Shown here: positions 10,244-21,208 of the stretch, in pieces
Layout: each line of letters opens with the position of its first letter
How positions within the stretch are numbered: position 1 is the stretch's first letter
Origin: Sphingobium sp. 66-54
GTDB taxonomy: Bacteria > Pseudomonadota > Alphaproteobacteria > Sphingomonadales > Sphingomonadaceae
Length of the DNA stretch: 64,000 nucleotides
Assembly: GCA_001899715.1 (NCBI GenBank)
Contig: MKWI01000020.1
Coordinates: forward strand, 1-64,000
Reading direction: 5' to 3'
Notes under the pieces: model-generated
The model's input: the letters and a program-made list of their open reading frames with translations, nothing else
Databases searched by the model: none
What the model was told of the DNA's origin: nothing
Program-made: the position numbers and the translations under genes

Positions 10244-10342
10244 TTGTTCGCCGGGCGAGCTCCTTTGGCCAGCAGCGTAAAACGCTGCTGGCGCCCCTCA
10301 GGTTGGCTCGCCCATGGCAAATCCAGTCCAAGGAGAGGATCA

Positions 10343-10675
10343 ATGAAAATCTTGATAACCTGCGCTTCAGCCGCAGTGGTCGCGTTGTTCATGGCCGGTT
10401 CGGCCCCGGCGTCGGCGCAATCGGATGCACCAAAGCCCGAAGCCAGCCGCTGCCAATGGCAATCGCAACCCCAGTATGGCCCGCGTGCGCCGCTGCGCGC
10501 GCCGGTCTGTATAAAGCCTGGAGATGAACTGAAGGGCACCGGCGGCCCCAATTGCGATCCGACCTATAAAGGCGAGACCGGGCGCTATGTGTGGCGCTCG
10601 CGGCCGCAATATGGTCCGCGCGCGCCGTTGCAAGCACCGGTCCGCGTTTGGGTCGACGGGACCGACGTCTGCTGA
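10343..10675 (+). CDS. Small exported protein with duplicated PQYGPRAPL(R/Q)APV motif
   Basis: MKILITCASAAVVALFMAGSAPASAQ signal peptide; internal repeats QSQPQYGPRAPLRAPV and RSRPQYGPRAPLQAPV. Confidence 0.65.
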   Translation: MKILITCASAAVVALFMAGSAPASAQSDAPKPEASRCQWQSQPQYGPRAPLRAPVCIKPGDELKGTGGPNCDPTYKGETGRYVWRSRPQYGPRAPLQAPVRVWVDGTDVC

Positions 10676-10684
10676 TGGCGTGAT

Positions 10685-10719
10685 GCGACGGCGAGGTGCC
10701 GAGGTGCCCTCGCCGTCGC
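10685..10719. terminator. Strong hairpin between convergent genes
   Basis: GCGACGGCGAGG-N11-CCTCGCCGTCGC, 12-bp perfect stem; no clear T-tract. Confidence 0.45.
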
Positions 10720-10774
10720 TCATGGATTGGCGGACGTCACCTGTTCCAGACTTGCCGAAGCCTCCGTCGGCTGT

Positions 10775-11182
10775 CTATTGTTTCTGAATGGCCGTCACCT
10801 CACCGGCGTTGCCGTTAAGCGCGAGGTCGAAGGCAACCTTGTCGCCGACCTTCACGCTGTCGAGCAGTTCGGGTTTCGCCTTGAATGCCATTGTCATCGC
10901 GGGCCAGTCGGCTTCCGCAATGGGGCCATGGTCAAGCGTGATCGTCCCCGCGGACTTGTCGACCGCCGTCACCGTCCCGGCCCCTTTGGCCATCTTCGCG
11001 GAGCCTGCCATGGGCATCTCCATATTCCCCATGTCGCCTGACATATTACTGGCCATGGCGTCCATTTTGCCGGTCGCTTCGGCAGTTGTATTGGATGCCG
11101 CGTCGTCGGTTTCGGCTTTCTGACCGCAGGCGGCGAGCAGCGCCGCAAGGCCAAGCATCGCCGCGAGTGTGAGAGGTTTCAT
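10775..11182 (-). CDS. cusF: CusF-like copper-binding lipoprotein
   Basis: Lipobox LLAAC; CusF domain with HGPIAEADWPAMTMAFKAKPELL. Confidence 0.88.
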   Translation of the reverse strand: MKPLTLAAMLGLAALLAACGQKAETDDAASNTTAEATGKMDAMASNMSGDMGNMEMPMAGSAKMAKGAGTVTAVDKSAGTITLDHGPIAEADWPAMTMAFKAKPELLDSVKVGDKVAFDLALNGNAGEVTAIQKQ

Positions 11183-11193
11183 TGCTTTCTCCT

Positions 11194-14100
11194 TCAGTGT
11201 TGATCGGGTTGAGGGTTGGGTTTGGCATTTCGCTGCCGCATCAGCAGATAGGCGGCGGGGATGACGAACATGGACAGAAGCGGCGCGGTCAGCATGCCGC
11301 CGACCATCGGCGCGGCGATCCGGCTCATCACTTCCGAGCCCGCGCCCGAACCGATGAAGATAGGCAGCAGGCCGGCGATGATCACGGCCACCGTCATCGC
11401 CTTGGGACGTACACGCAGGAGCGCGCCCTCGCGCACCGCTGTTGCAACCTGCTCCGCCGTGGGATTCTCACCGCGATCCTCCAGAGCGCTCTTGAGATAG
11501 ATCAGCATGACGACGCCGAATTCGGCGGCGACGCCTGCGAGCGCGATGAACCCGACCCCCGTCGCAACCGACTGATGGTATCCAAGCAGGTAGAGGAGCC
11601 AGAAGCCGCCGGTGAGCGCGAACGGCAGCGTGCCCATGATGAGCGCGGCCTCATCGAGCCGGCCGAAGGTCATGAACAGCAGCACGAAGATGATCGCGAG
11701 CGTGGCAGGAATGACGATTTTCAGCCGCTCGGTTGCGCGTTCCAGATATTCGAACTGGCCCGACCAGGCGATCGAGACGCCGGGCGAGAGTTTGACATCC
11801 TTCGCCACCGCAGCCCTGAGATCATCGACAACCGAGGCGAGGTCACGTCCGCGCACATCGACATAGACCCAGGTCGAGAGCCGGCCGTTCTCGGTCTTCA
11901 GCATGGGGGGCCCATCGCTCACCTTGAGCTCAGCCACGGTGCCGAGCGTGATCTGCTGACCCGAAGGCGTGAGGATGGGCAATGCCCGCAGTTCCCCGAG
12001 GCTGTCCCGGATTTCGCGGGGATAGCGCACGTTAATCGGATAGCGCGCCAGCCCTTCGACCGTCTGGCCGACATTTTCGCCGCCGATCGCGCCCGAGACG
12101 ATCTCCTGCACATCGGCGATATTGAGGGAGAAACGAGCCGCGGCGGCGCGGTCGATGGTTACATCGACATAGCGCCCCCCGGTCAGTCGCTCGGCAAGGG
12201 CGGAACTGACGCCGGGCGTCTTTTTGGCTACGGTCTCTACGTCGTGGGCAATGCGATCGAGCTCGGCAAGATCGGGGCCTGAGACCTTGACCCCGATCGG
12301 GCTCTTGATGCCGGTCGCGAGCATGTCGATGCGGTTGCGGATCGGCGGGATCCAGATATTGGCAAGGCCGGGCACCTTCACCACACGGTCCAACTCGTCG
12401 ACCAGCTTTTCGGGTGTCATCCCCGGCCGCCACTCCTCGCGCGGTTTGAAGCGGATAGTGGTCTCGAACATTTCGAGTGGTGCGGGATCGGTCGCGCTCT
12501 CGGCACGCCCCGCCTTGCCGAACACGCTTTCCACTTCGGGCACGCTCTTGATCATCCGGTCGGTCTGCTGGAGCAGCGCGGACGCCTTGGCGGCGGACAG
12601 GCCCGGCAGTGCCGACGGCATGTAGAGCAAATCGCCTTCGTTCATCGCGGGCAGAAATTCTCCGCCGAGACGTGACAGCGGCCAGGCCGTGGTCGCGAGC
12701 ACCAGCGCGGCGATGATGAGCGTTGCCTTGGGCCGTTTCAGAACCCAGTCGATCGCCGGGCGATAGGCGCGTGTCAGAACGCGGTTGACCGGGTTGGCCT
12801 GTTCGGACGGGATTTTCCCTCGGATCAACCAGCCCATCAGCACCGGCACGAGCGTCGCCGACAGGATCGCGACGGCGGCCATCGCATAGGTCTTGGTGAA
12901 GGCGAGCGGCGAAAACAGCCGCCCCTCCTGCGCTTGGAGCGTGAATATCGGCACGAAGGACAGGGTGATGATCAGGAGTGAGAAGAACAGCGCCGGGCCA
13001 ACCTCCATCGCGGCTTCGGTAATGACGATCCAACGCTTCGTTCCATCAAGATGTTCGTCCGGATGATCGGCCTCCCAGCGCTCGATCTTCTTGTGCGCGT
13101 TCTCGATCATCACGATCGCGGCATCGACCATCGCGCCGATTGCGATGGCGATGCCGCCCAGCGACATGATATTGGCATTAACGCCCTGGAAGCGCATCAC
13201 GATGAAGGCGGCGAGCACGCCCAAGGGCAAGGTCACGATCGCGACCAGCGCCGAGCGGACGTGCCAGAGGAACAATGCGCAGACCAGCGCAACTACGACG
13301 AACTCCTCGGCGAGCTTGTGTGTCAGATTCTCGATGGCATGGTCGATGAGCTGCGAGCGGTCATAGGTGGTGACGATCTCGACGCCTGGTGGCAGACTCT
13401 TTTTCAGGTCGTTAAGTTTCGCCTCCACGGCGGAAATCGCGCTGCGCGCGTCCGCGCCCTGGCGCAGCACGACGATGCCGCCGGCCACTTCTCCCTCGCC
13501 ATCGAGCTCGGCGATACCGCGCCGAATTTCAGGGCCGAGCTGGATGGTGGCGACATCGCCCAGCGTCACGGGCACGCCGCCGGCAGCCGTACGCAGCGGG
13601 ATGGTGCGGAAGTCGTTGAGCGATTGCAGATAGCCCGAGGCGCGGACCATATATTCGGCCTCGGCCAGTTCGATGACCGAGCCGCCCGTCTCCTGGTTCG
13701 CCCGCCGGATCGCCTCCACCGCCTGGCTATGCGTGATACCGTAGCCGGCCAGCTTCACCGGATCGAGCACCACCTGATACTGCTTCACCATGCCGCCGAC
13801 GCTGGCGACCTCGGCGATGCCGGGAATCGTTTTCAGTTCATAGCGAAGGAACCAGTCCTGCAGGGAGCGGAGCTGGGACAGATCATTGCGTCCCGTCCGA
13901 TCGACCAGCGCATATTCATAGATCCAGCCAACGCCGGTCGCATCGGGTCCGATGGCGCTTTTGGCCGTCTCCGGCAGCCCGCCCTGCACCTGATTGAGAT
14001 ATTCGAGCACGCGCGAGCGCGCCCAGTAGAGATCGGTGCCATCCTCGAAGATGACATAGACGAAACTGTCACCAAAGAAGCTGTAGCCTCGAACCGTCCT

Positions 14101-14337
14101 CGCGCCCGGCACCGAGAGCATGGTGGTGGCGAGCGGATAGGTGACCTGGTCCTCGACGATCCGCGGCGCCTGTCCCGGATAGTTCGTCCGGATGATGACC
14201 TGCGTGTCCGACAGGTCCGGCAGCGCGTCGATGGGTGTGGTTCGCACCGCCCAGAGCCCGGCGAAGACGAGCACCAGTGCGCCCAGAACTACGAAGAAGC
14301 GGTTCTGGACCGACCAATGGATGAGCCGGGCGATCAT
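11194..14337 (-). CDS. cusA: CusA/CzcA-family heavy-metal RND efflux permease
   Basis: 1047 aa full-length HME-RND ([51 protein letters not shown]...). Confidence 0.93.
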   Translation of the reverse strand: MIARLIHWSVQNRFFVVLGALVLVFAGLWAVRTTPIDALPDLSDTQVIIRTNYPGQAPRIVEDQVTYPLATTMLSVPGARTVRGYSFFGDSFVYVIFEDGTDLYWARSRVLEYLNQVQGGLPETAKSAIGPDATGVGWIYEYALVDRTGRNDLSQLRSLQDWFLRYELKTIPGIAEVASVGGMVKQYQVVLDPVKLAGYGITHSQAVEAIRRANQETGGSVIELAEAEYMVRASGYLQSLNDFRTIPLRTAAGGVPVTLGDVATIQLGPEIRRGIAELDGEGEVAGGIVVLRQGADARSAISAVEAKLNDLKKSLPPGVEIVTTYDRSQLIDHAIENLTHKLAEEFVVVALVCALFLWHVRSALVAIVTLPLGVLAAFIVMRFQGVNANIMSLGGIAIAIGAMVDAAIVMIENAHKKIERWEADHPDEHLDGTKRWIVITEAAMEVGPALFFSLLIITLSFVPIFTLQAQEGRLFSPLAFTKTYAMAAVAILSATLVPVLMGWLIRGKIPSEQANPVNRVLTRAYRPAIDWVLKRPKATLIIAALVLATTAWPLSRLGGEFLPAMNEGDLLYMPSALPGLSAAKASALLQQTDRMIKSVPEVESVFGKAGRAESATDPAPLEMFETTIRFKPREEWRPGMTPEKLVDELDRVVKVPGLANIWIPPIRNRIDMLATGIKSPIGVKVSGPDLAELDRIAHDVETVAKKTPGVSSALAERLTGGRYVDVTIDRAAAARFSLNIADVQEIVSGAIGGENVGQTVEGLARYPINVRYPREIRDSLGELRALPILTPSGQQITLGTVAELKVSDGPPMLKTENGRLSTWVYVDVRGRDLASVVDDLRAAVAKDVKLSPGVSIAWSGQFEYLERATERLKIVIPATLAIIFVLLFMTFGRLDEAALIMGTLPFALTGGFWLLYLLGYHQSVATGVGFIALAGVAAEFGVVMLIYLKSALEDRGENPTAEQVATAVREGALLRVRPKAMTVAVIIAGLLPIFIGSGAGSEVMSRIAAPMVGGMLTAPLLSMFVIPAAYLLMRQRNAKPNPQPDQH

Positions 14338-15809
14338 TGGGCCGTCTCCCGCGTCATGGAGCGCACCGTTGGGCCTTCGGACGGCTGATCGAAGGTGAAG
14401 CGCACCCTGTCGTCCACCTTGAACCCGCGCCCCGCTGCGGGATCGGCAAGCCGGAAGCGCATGGTCATGGACGGCCAGTTCAGGGCAGCGACGGGTCCGT
14501 GGTTCAACGTGACGCTGTCCGGCGCGATCTTCTCGATCCGTCCGCTCGCCGTATAGGTCTTCGGCTTGGCTGCCTGGGGCGCCGCCGCACCACCGATCGG
14601 CCGCACGTCCATTCCCGACAGGCTGGCCTCGGAATCGATGAGGAACTGCCCTGAAGTAATGACCTTCTCGCCCTCGGAAAGTCCGGCGAGGATTTCGGTC
14701 TGGCCGTCCGCCTCCAGGCCGGTCTTCACTTCGGCTGGCTGATAGCGGCCCTTGTCCAGCGCGAGCATCACCAGCGCACGCTTCCCGGTGCGGATGACCG
14801 CCTCGGACGGAACAAGCAGCGCCGAACGGGGCGCGCCTGCGAAGTTCACGGTCGCGAACATGCCCGGCCGCAACCGTCCCCCACGATTGGCAAGCTCGAT
14901 GCGCGCGGTGATAGTCCGGCTTTCGGTCTCCGCCTGCGGGAGGATCGCGCGTACCTGCCCCGGGAATGTCTCGCCGGGGAAGGCCGTCAGGATCGCCGTA
15001 ACGGGTCTGCCGGGCCGTGCCTGCGCCGCCATCGCTTCGGGAACGGCGGCGTCAAGCCAGACCGTGCCGAGCCCATTGATCTCGGCAAGCGTCTGGCCTG
15101 CCATCACGCTCATGCCCGGCCGGACGGCCAGGGACTTGATCGTGCCGGCAATGGGCGAGGCAATGGTGATGACGGTGCGGGGCCTTCCACTCCGTTCGAC
15201 CGCTGCGATGGTGGACGGCGGCATGCCCAGCAAGACCAGCCGCTGCCGCGCGGCGCTGGCGAGCGCCTGGTCGCCCGTGCGGCGCACGGCGAGATATTCT
15301 TCCTGCGCGCCGCCCCAATCGGGAATGAGGAGATCGACGAGCGGTGCGCCCGCGCCGATCACGTCGTCGGGCGCGCGGTTATAGGTACGCTGGACAAAGC
15401 CGCTCGCACGCGGCTGGACGATGGCGATGTCACGTTCGTTGTAACCGATCGTGCCGGTGACGGTCAGGCCGCTGCCCAGCGTTCCGCGATGCGCCTCAGC
15501 GGTGCGCAACCCCAGGCTCTGGACGAGCGCGGGGTCGATGCGCACGCCTGCCGCATCGCCTGCCTCACCGGCATATTTGGGGACCAGCTCCATGTCCATG
15601 AACGGCGATTTGCCCGGCTTGTCGAAATGCTGGTTGGGGTACATCGGGTCGTACCAGTAGAGCACTTCGCGATCGTCCGCGGTCGCTCCGGATGTGCTTG
15701 CCCTGCTGCCGTCAAGGGAGGCCACGCCGTAGCCTGCAGCGGCCGCGACAAGCGCGATGGCTGTTGCCGCTGCGCCGAGCCGCGCCCGGGGCGAAAGTTC
15801 GAGCTTCAT
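14334..15809 (-). CDS. cusB: CusB-like periplasmic adaptor with heavy-metal-binding N-terminal segment and C-terminal CusF-like domain
   Basis: [29 protein letters not shown] near N-terminus; C-terminal [18 protein letters not shown]. Confidence 0.9.
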   Translation of the reverse strand: MKLELSPRARLGAAATAIALVAAAAGYGVASLDGSRASTSGATADDREVLYWYDPMYPNQHFDKPGKSPFMDMELVPKYAGEAGDAAGVRIDPALVQSLGLRTAEAHRGTLGSGLTVTGTIGYNERDIAIVQPRASGFVQRTYNRAPDDVIGAGAPLVDLLIPDWGGAQEEYLAVRRTGDQALASAARQRLVLLGMPPSTIAAVERSGRPRTVITIASPIAGTIKSLAVRPGMSVMAGQTLAEINGLGTVWLDAAVPEAMAAQARPGRPVTAILTAFPGETFPGQVRAILPQAETESRTITARIELANRGGRLRPGMFATVNFAGAPRSALLVPSEAVIRTGKRALVMLALDKGRYQPAEVKTGLEADGQTEILAGLSEGEKVITSGQFLIDSEASLSGMDVRPIGGAAAPQAAKPKTYTASGRIEKIAPDSVTLNHGPVAALNWPSMTMRFRLADPAAGRGFKVDDRVRFTFDQPSEGPTVRSMTRETAQ

Positions 15810-17032
15810 AAGTTGTCTCCATAGGTCAGCGCGAGCAGCGCCTCGTGCCGGGCAACGGCGGCTTCGCGGTCCAGCATGTCGAGTTCGGTCCGGGCCAGGC
15901 CGGCTTCAGCCTCGATCACATCGAGCAACGCGGCTCGTCCGGCGGCATAACTTGCCGTTTCGAGTTGGGCTTCCCGTTGTGCGAGAGGCAGCAGTGTGTC
16001 ACGGGCGCGCATCCATTGCTCGTGGTGCATCGCATGTTCGGCCAGCGCGGTTTCGAGCTGCGCCTCCAGCGTCCGGCGAATATCCTCCTTCTCGGCGCCG
16101 GCCGCCACCGCATCGGCGCGGGCCGCTTCGATCCGCGGGTTCTGCCGGCGGCCGGGAAAGAGCGGCAGCGTCATGGTGGCGCCGACCGAGACCATGCTGC
16201 CGAATTGCGGATCACGGCGTTGAAAAGCAACGTTGAACCCCCAGTCGGGACGCTTCTCCGCACGGGCGGCATCCACGTCCGCCAAAGCTTGACCGACACT
16301 GGCGGAAGCCAGCTCGAGCTCCGGATGACGCACAAGAGCCGCCCTCAACGCTTCGCGCGACACCGCGAAATGCGGCAACGGGCCGAAGGGTTGCGGGTCG
16401 GGATCGCCCGTCCACCGCGCCAGTTCGGCGCGCGCCTTGCCGGCTTCGGCGACGAGCATGCTGCGGCGGTCTTCGAACAGCTCGGCAATCGACTGCCGGA
16501 TATTGAGGCTCTGCGCTGGCCGACCCGTTCCCGCAGCCACCGCCGAGACAGCGGCGCCGGGCAGGCGGCGCAGGCGCTCCAGCACTACATCCATCGCCTC
16601 CAGGCGCTTTTGCGCGTAGTAGGCATCGATCCAGGCGAGGGCGGTGGCGACCTTGATCCTGCGAAGGTCCGCCTCGCTTCTTGCCAGAGCTGCCGCGATG
16701 TTCGCATCCGCACGGTTCTGCGAGGCGTGCCGCTTGGCGAGGTTCGGCACGTCCTGCTCGATGCCGATCCGCTCCATTGTCATGTTTTCGCGCGTGAGAC
16801 TGAAGGCGGGTGGGCCGGAAATAGGGAAATTGTCGATGCCGACCCCAAGCTTGGGATCCGGCAACTGCCCCGCCGCGATCGCAGCCGACTGGCGGGCACG
16901 AATTTGCTGCTCCCGCGCTTCGAGCAGGGGGGCGCTGTTCGTTGCGCGAGCAAGTGCGTCGTCGAAACTAAGCGGCTCCGCAAGCGCTGCTTCCGGAATT
17001 GCCAAAATTAGCGCCAAAATTATCGTTCGCAT
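15806..17032 (-). CDS. cusC: TolC-family outer membrane protein (CusC-like)
   Basis: OEP pattern; start moved to MRTIILALILAIPEAALA signal peptide; overlaps cusB start. Confidence 0.87.
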   Translation of the reverse strand: MRTIILALILAIPEAALAEPLSFDDALARATNSAPLLEAREQQIRARQSAAIAAGQLPDPKLGVGIDNFPISGPPAFSLTRENMTMERIGIEQDVPNLAKRHASQNRADANIAAALARSEADLRRIKVATALAWIDAYYAQKRLEAMDVVLERLRRLPGAAVSAVAAGTGRPAQSLNIRQSIAELFEDRRSMLVAEAGKARAELARWTGDPDPQPFGPLPHFAVSREALRAALVRHPELELASASVGQALADVDAARAEKRPDWGFNVAFQRRDPQFGSMVSVGATMTLPLFPGRRQNPRIEAARADAVAAGAEKEDIRRTLEAQLETALAEHAMHHEQWMRARDTLLPLAQREAQLETASYAAGRAALLDVIEAEAGLARTELDMLDREAAVARHEALLALTYGDNL

Positions 17033-17174
17033 GAACTTCTCCTGGGTCGCAGCAACCAGACCGATTTCCAATACAGCCGTTGCCGGACAAACGGGCGCCG
17101 GCGAAGGTGAGGGTTCCCCGCCGGCGCCACGCGCCTGGCCCTTGTATTTATCGGTATCGGCCAGGAAGCTCGCT

Positions 17175-17453
17175 TCAGCCGGCCGACGGTGCGGCGCTGC
17201 CGTCATGCATGGGCTTCATGCAGTCGTGCGCGCTCATCTTCATCATCTCGCAGTCGCAATTGGCCATCTGCGCATTGTCGGCCACCCAGACACGCTTCCG
17301 CGCCGGACCGGTCGCGCGCGGCCCGAATTGCGGAACCTCGCGCCATTCATAATGGCCACCGGACGGAGAAGCGTCCGCTTGCGCGAAAGCTGGAGTCGAG
17401 CCGAGGCCAAGCGAGAGGGCGGCAACGGCCGCGCCAAACAATATAGTCTTCAT
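17175..17453 (-). CDS. Small exported protein with PQFGPRA motif and Cys/Met/His-rich C-terminus
   Basis: Signal peptide; WREVPQFGPRATGPARKRVWV; MANCDCEMMKMSAHDCMKPMH. Confidence 0.6.
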   Translation of the reverse strand: MKTILFGAAVAALSLGLGSTPAFAQADASPSGGHYEWREVPQFGPRATGPARKRVWVADNAQMANCDCEMMKMSAHDCMKPMHDGSAAPSAG

Positions 17454-17561
17454 GATTCATCTTCCTGAATTGAATGTTGGAAAGTGCCTGCATGGGCGAC
17501 TGCCAAGCGCAGTCACGCTCTGCCCGTATGAAAATCGGGCAAGCAGGCCGTGACATTCAAA

Positions 17562-17918
17562 TCAGGCAGTAGGCGGAGGAGGCTCCGGTCCGGTCGACAG
17601 GCCGACAAGCTGATGGATGGCGGGCAGGAAATGCACCTGCCGTGCGTGCAGCGACCCGCCGAGCGTGCCCGGTTCAGGCACGGCGAACAGTGGGATCGTG
17701 CAGCCCATCGCGGCGATACAGTCGAGCGTAAGCCCCTTACACGGCATTTTGCCAGGCTCTTGCCGGCCTTGTTGCATCATTTCCATGCAGTCGGCGGACA
17801 TTGCGCCGGCTGCCATCTCGACCATCGGCGCGCGCGGACTGCCGGCAAACGCCGCCTCCTGACCGAGCAAGCCGGTCAATGCGCCGATGAGCAGAAGGAG
17901 TGACAAAAATCGTTTCAC
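17562..17918 (-). CDS. Small exported Cys/Met protein, paralogue of the 9884..10243 product
   Basis: Signal peptide; DCMEMMQQGRQEPGKMPCKGLTLDCIAAMGC; start overlaps cueR stop. Confidence 0.65.
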   Translation of the reverse strand: MKRFLSLLLLIGALTGLLGQEAAFAGSPRAPMVEMAAGAMSADCMEMMQQGRQEPGKMPCKGLTLDCIAAMGCTIPLFAVPEPGTLGGSLHARQVHFLPAIHQLVGLSTGPEPPPPTA

Positions 17919-18379
17919 GACGACTGTGATTTACTGGCATCCGCGAACAAATTCAATCGCGACGCCCGGGTTTTCTTTGCCACGTCATTCCCGATGCGCC
18001 CGAGGCCATCGAGAATCGGGCATTCGGGACGCTCATCGCCGTGGCAGCGTTCTGCGAGGTCAAGCAGCGAACGGCGCATGGCTTCGAGTGAGCGGGCCTT
18101 GCGATCGAGTTCTTCCGCATGCATCAAGGCCAGCTTCTTGACCTCTGCGCTCGCGCGATTTCGATCCGACCAGAGCACAAGCAGCTTGGCGATCTCCTCA
18201 ATCGGAAAGCCCAGATCGCGGGCATTGGCGATGAAACGAAATCGCTCGATTTCGGTCGGCGAATAGTCCCGGTAGCCACTGTCCCGCCTGGATGCCGGCG
18301 GGACGAGGCCGATCTTTTCATAGTGGCGGATCATCCTTTCGGACACTCCACTCGTTTTTGCTGCCTGTCCGATGTTCAT
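17915..18379 (-). CDS. cueR: CueR-like MerR-family copper regulator
   Basis: [30 protein letters not shown]-terminal [16 protein letters not shown]. Confidence 0.88.
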   Translation of the reverse strand: MNIGQAAKTSGVSERMIRHYEKIGLVPPASRRDSGYRDYSPTEIERFRFIANARDLGFPIEEIAKLLVLWSDRNRASAEVKKLALMHAEELDRKARSLEAMRRSLLDLAERCHGDERPECPILDGLGRIGNDVAKKTRASRLNLFADASKSQSS

Positions 18380-20574
18380 AGCGTTTGCCGGTTGAGCCGC
18401 AGCGCGTTCCCCACCACGCTGACCGAGGAAAGCGACATGGCTGCGGCCGCGATGATGGGCGACAGGAGGATGCCGAAGAAGGGGTAGAGCGCGCCTGCTG
18501 CGACCGGCACGCCCGCCGCGTTATAGATGAAGGCGAAGAACAGGTTCTGGCGGATATTCGCCATAGTCGCCTGGCTCAGGCGGCGCGCCCGCACGATCCC
18601 CGTCAGATCGCCCTTCAGCAGCGTGACACCGGCGCTTTCGATCGCGACATCCGTTCCCGAGCCCATGGCGATGCCGACATCCGCCGCAGCGAGGGCGGGC
18701 GCATCGTTCACGCCGTCACCCGCCATCGCGACCACCTTGCCCGCCTGCCTGAGCCGTTCGACCACAGCACTCTTCTGGTCGGGCAGAACTTCGGCCTCCA
18801 CCTCCGAGATGCCGAGCCGGCGTGCCACGGCCTCGGCCGTGGTCCGGTTGTCGCCGGTGAGCATGACCACGGCGATGCCTTCCCGGCGCAGAGCGGCAAG
18901 GGCGTCGGGCGTCGTTTCCCTGACCGGATCGGCAATGGCGAAGATGCCGGCCGCGGCCTCCTCGATGCCGATGAAGATCGCCGTCGCGCCATCGCGGCGC
19001 AGCGCATCCGCCTGTTCGCTCAGCATATCGGTGGCGATGCCGCCTTCCTTGAGGAAAGCAGCGTTGCCGAGAACGATCCTCTTGCCTTCCACCGTCCCCA
19101 CCGCGCCCTTGCCAGTAGGGGAATCGAAGCTGCTGACCTCGGGAAGCGCCAGCTTGCGCGCCTCGGCCGCCGCAACGATGGCCTGGCCGAGCGGATGCTC
19201 GGAGGCCCGTTCGACGCCGGCCGCAAGGCGCAGCAATTCGCTCTCGTCCCACCCCTCGCCCACAACGATGCGCGTAACGCTGGGCTTGCCTTCGGTAAGC
19301 GTACCAGTCTTGTCGATAACGAGCGTATCGATCTTCTCCAGCCGCTCCAGCGCCTCCGCGTTCTTGATGAGCACGCCCAGGCCCGCACCGCGTCCGACGC
19401 CCACCATGATCGACATGGGCGTCGCAAGCCCCAGCGCGCAGGGGCAGGCGATGATAAGCACCGCCACAGCCGCAATAAGGCCATGTGCAAGGCGCGGCTC
19501 CGGCCCCCAAATGCCCCAGGCGACGAAAGCGGCGACTGCCACCGCCAGCACGGCAGGGACGAACCACCCCGCGACCTGATCGGCGAGCCGCTGGATCGGC
19601 GCGCGCGAACGCTGCGCCTCGGCGACCATCTGGACGATGCGCGACAGCATCGTGTCGCGGCCGACCTTTTCCGCGCGCACCACGAGCGCACCGCTTCGAT
19701 TGAGCGTGCCGCCGATCACGGGATCGCCGGCCGCCTTGGTGACGGGCATCGACTCTCCGGTCACCATCGATTCGTCGATCGCCGAGCGGCCCTCTTCCAC
19801 CCTGGCGTCGACTGGCACCTTTTCGCCCGGACGCACGCGCAGCCGGTCGCCAACCGCAACTGCTTCGAGCGCGACTTCCTCGTCGCTGCCGTCCTGCCGG
19901 ATGCGCCGCGCCATCTTTGGCGCCAGATTGAGCAGCGCCCTGATCGCGCCCGAAGTCCGCTCGCGTGCCCGGAGTTCGAGCACCTGGCCGAGCAGCACCA
20001 GCACGGTGATGACAGCCGCCGCCTCGAAATAGACGGCGACCGACCCGTCCACGCCCCGGAAGGCGGCCGGAAAAATCGACGGCGCGGCCGTCGCCACCAC
20101 GCTGTAGAGCCAGGCAACGCCAGTTCCCATCGCGATCAGCGTGAACATGTTGAGGTTGCGCGTCCTGACCGATTGCCAGCCGCGCTGGAAGAACGGCCAG
20201 CCCGCCCACAGCACGACCGGCGTCGCCAACGCCAGTTGGAGCCATGTCGAGAGCCTCGGTGAAACCAACTCGTGGAACGTGGGGAGCAGATGGACTCCCA
20301 TTTCCAGAACCAGCACCGGCAGCGTGAGCACGAGTCCGATCCAGAAGCGGCGAGTCATGTCGACAAGTTCGGCGCTCGGCCCCGCCTCGGCACTCACTGT
20401 CTCGGGTTCCAGCGCCATGCCACAGATCGGACAGGCACCGGGGTGATCCTGGCGGATCTGCGGATGCATTGGGCAGGTCCAGATCGTCGCCTCGGGCGTA
20501 TCAACCGGTGGGGGCGTTGCCGCATCCGGATGCTGATGATGGCCGCAGGGTTGCGCCATGGAATCGCTCCTCAT
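18376..20574 (-). CDS. copA: Copper-translocating P-type ATPase
   Basis: CPC motif ([15 protein letters not shown]), [19 protein letters not shown]-terminal [21 protein letters not shown] domain. Start after the operator dyad. Confidence 0.93.
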   Translation of the reverse strand: MRSDSMAQPCGHHQHPDAATPPPVDTPEATIWTCPMHPQIRQDHPGACPICGMALEPETVSAEAGPSAELVDMTRRFWIGLVLTLPVLVLEMGVHLLPTFHELVSPRLSTWLQLALATPVVLWAGWPFFQRGWQSVRTRNLNMFTLIAMGTGVAWLYSVVATAAPSIFPAAFRGVDGSVAVYFEAAAVITVLVLLGQVLELRARERTSGAIRALLNLAPKMARRIRQDGSDEEVALEAVAVGDRLRVRPGEKVPVDARVEEGRSAIDESMVTGESMPVTKAAGDPVIGGTLNRSGALVVRAEKVGRDTMLSRIVQMVAEAQRSRAPIQRLADQVAGWFVPAVLAVAVAAFVAWGIWGPEPRLAHGLIAAVAVLIIACPCALGLATPMSIMVGVGRGAGLGVLIKNAEALERLEKIDTLVIDKTGTLTEGKPSVTRIVVGEGWDESELLRLAAGVERASEHPLGQAIVAAAEARKLALPEVSSFDSPTGKGAVGTVEGKRIVLGNAAFLKEGGIATDMLSEQADALRRDGATAIFIGIEEAAAGIFAIADPVRETTPDALAALRREGIAVVMLTGDNRTTAEAVARRLGISEVEAEVLPDQKSAVVERLRQAGKVVAMAGDGVNDAPALAAADVGIAMGSGTDVAIESAGVTLLKGDLTGIVRARRLSQATMANIRQNLFFAFIYNAAGVPVAAGALYPFFGILLSPIIAAAAMSLSSVSVVGNALRLNRQTL

Positions 20575-20586
20575 GTGAGATCTCCG

Positions 20587-20617
20587 CTTTTGCACCCTGA
20601 CATGATGTCAGGGTCAA
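20587..20617 (-). promoter_or_regulatory. CueR-type promoter of copA
   Basis: Leftward -35 TTGACC; perfect dyad CCCTGACAT-C-ATGTCAGGG (20595..20613) in a 19-bp spacer; weak -10 CAAAAG. Confidence 0.65.
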
Positions 20618-20752
20618 GCGCAAAAAATTCCAGCTGAGGAACGCCATAACGCAGGAAATGCGCTCGCTCATGATTGGCTGTCGCAGTGATTCTTCCTCAC
20701 CGCGGTTGGCCGACCAGATCGGACCCGTGTTCTTGGCATGCTGTGCCCAAGT

Positions 20753-20778
20753 GTAACCAGACGGCTTGCCGCACCGAA
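20753..20778 (+). promoter_or_regulatory. SigF-type ECF promoter of bufferin operon (GTAACC-N16-CGAA)
   Basis: GTAACCAGACGGCTTGCCGCACCGAA read directly, 52 bp before bufA1; matches the Caulobacter SigF consensus as recalled. Confidence 0.75.
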
Positions 20779-20830
20779 CATGGTCATGCGAGGCGCGAAG
20801 GGCCTTGCGCCATCCATGGAAAGGATCGTC

Positions 20831-21127
20831 ATGAATACTTCCGCCAAGTTCGCCGCCGCCGCGGCATCGCTTGCCGCAGCGGCTCTTTTGGCTTCGTCGC
20901 CCGCCAGCGCCGAAGCGCCGTCCGGGGCCAAGGAAAAGTGCTACGGTGTGGCGCTGAAGGGTAAGAACGACTGCAAGGCCGGCCCGGGCACGAGCTGCGC
21001 CGGCACGTCGACGGTCGATTATCAGGGCAACGCCTGGAAATATGTCGCGAAGGGCGAGTGCGTGAAAGTGGGCGGCACGCTCGAGGCGCATGCGGGCAAC
21101 GCAGCCCCCATGCCGAAGCGTAGCTGA
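20831..21127 (+). CDS. bufA1: BufA1-family periplasmic bufferin-type metallophore (DUF2282)
   Basis: Signal peptide; [43 protein letters not shown] with four Cys. Confidence 0.88.
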   Translation: MNTSAKFAAAAASLAAAALLASSPASAEAPSGAKEKCYGVALKGKNDCKAGPGTSCAGTSTVDYQGNAWKYVAKGECVKVGGTLEAHAGNAAPMPKRS

Positions 21128-21137
21128 CCGAGCGAAC

Positions 21138-21160
21138 GGGGCGCTGACGCAGGGCGCCCC
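21138..21160 (+). promoter_or_regulatory. Intergenic hairpin between bufA1 and bufB
   Basis: GGGGCGC-N9-GCGCCCC. Confidence 0.45.
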
Positions 21161-21208
21161 ACAACTTTACCCGCCGCCCGGAGAGGCTAAGCTCTCGGGT
21201 CGCAAAGG

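Noticed and set aside
11182-12282. 366-aa plus-strand ORF opposite cusA
   Set aside because: Antisense shadow ORF of a high-GC gene; His/Asp/Arg-rich with no recognisable domain. cusA on the other strand is unmistakable.
13051-14388. 445-aa plus-strand ORF opposite cusA
   Set aside because: Same reason: antisense shadow of cusA.
17498-17514. Dyad GACTGC-CAAGC-GCAGTC as a second CueR site
   Set aside because: Arms are symmetric, but no -35/-10 pair with 19-20 bp spacing could be placed around it.
18385-20262. 625-aa plus-strand ORF opposite copA
   Set aside because: Antisense shadow; composition typical of reverse-complemented GC-rich coding sequence.
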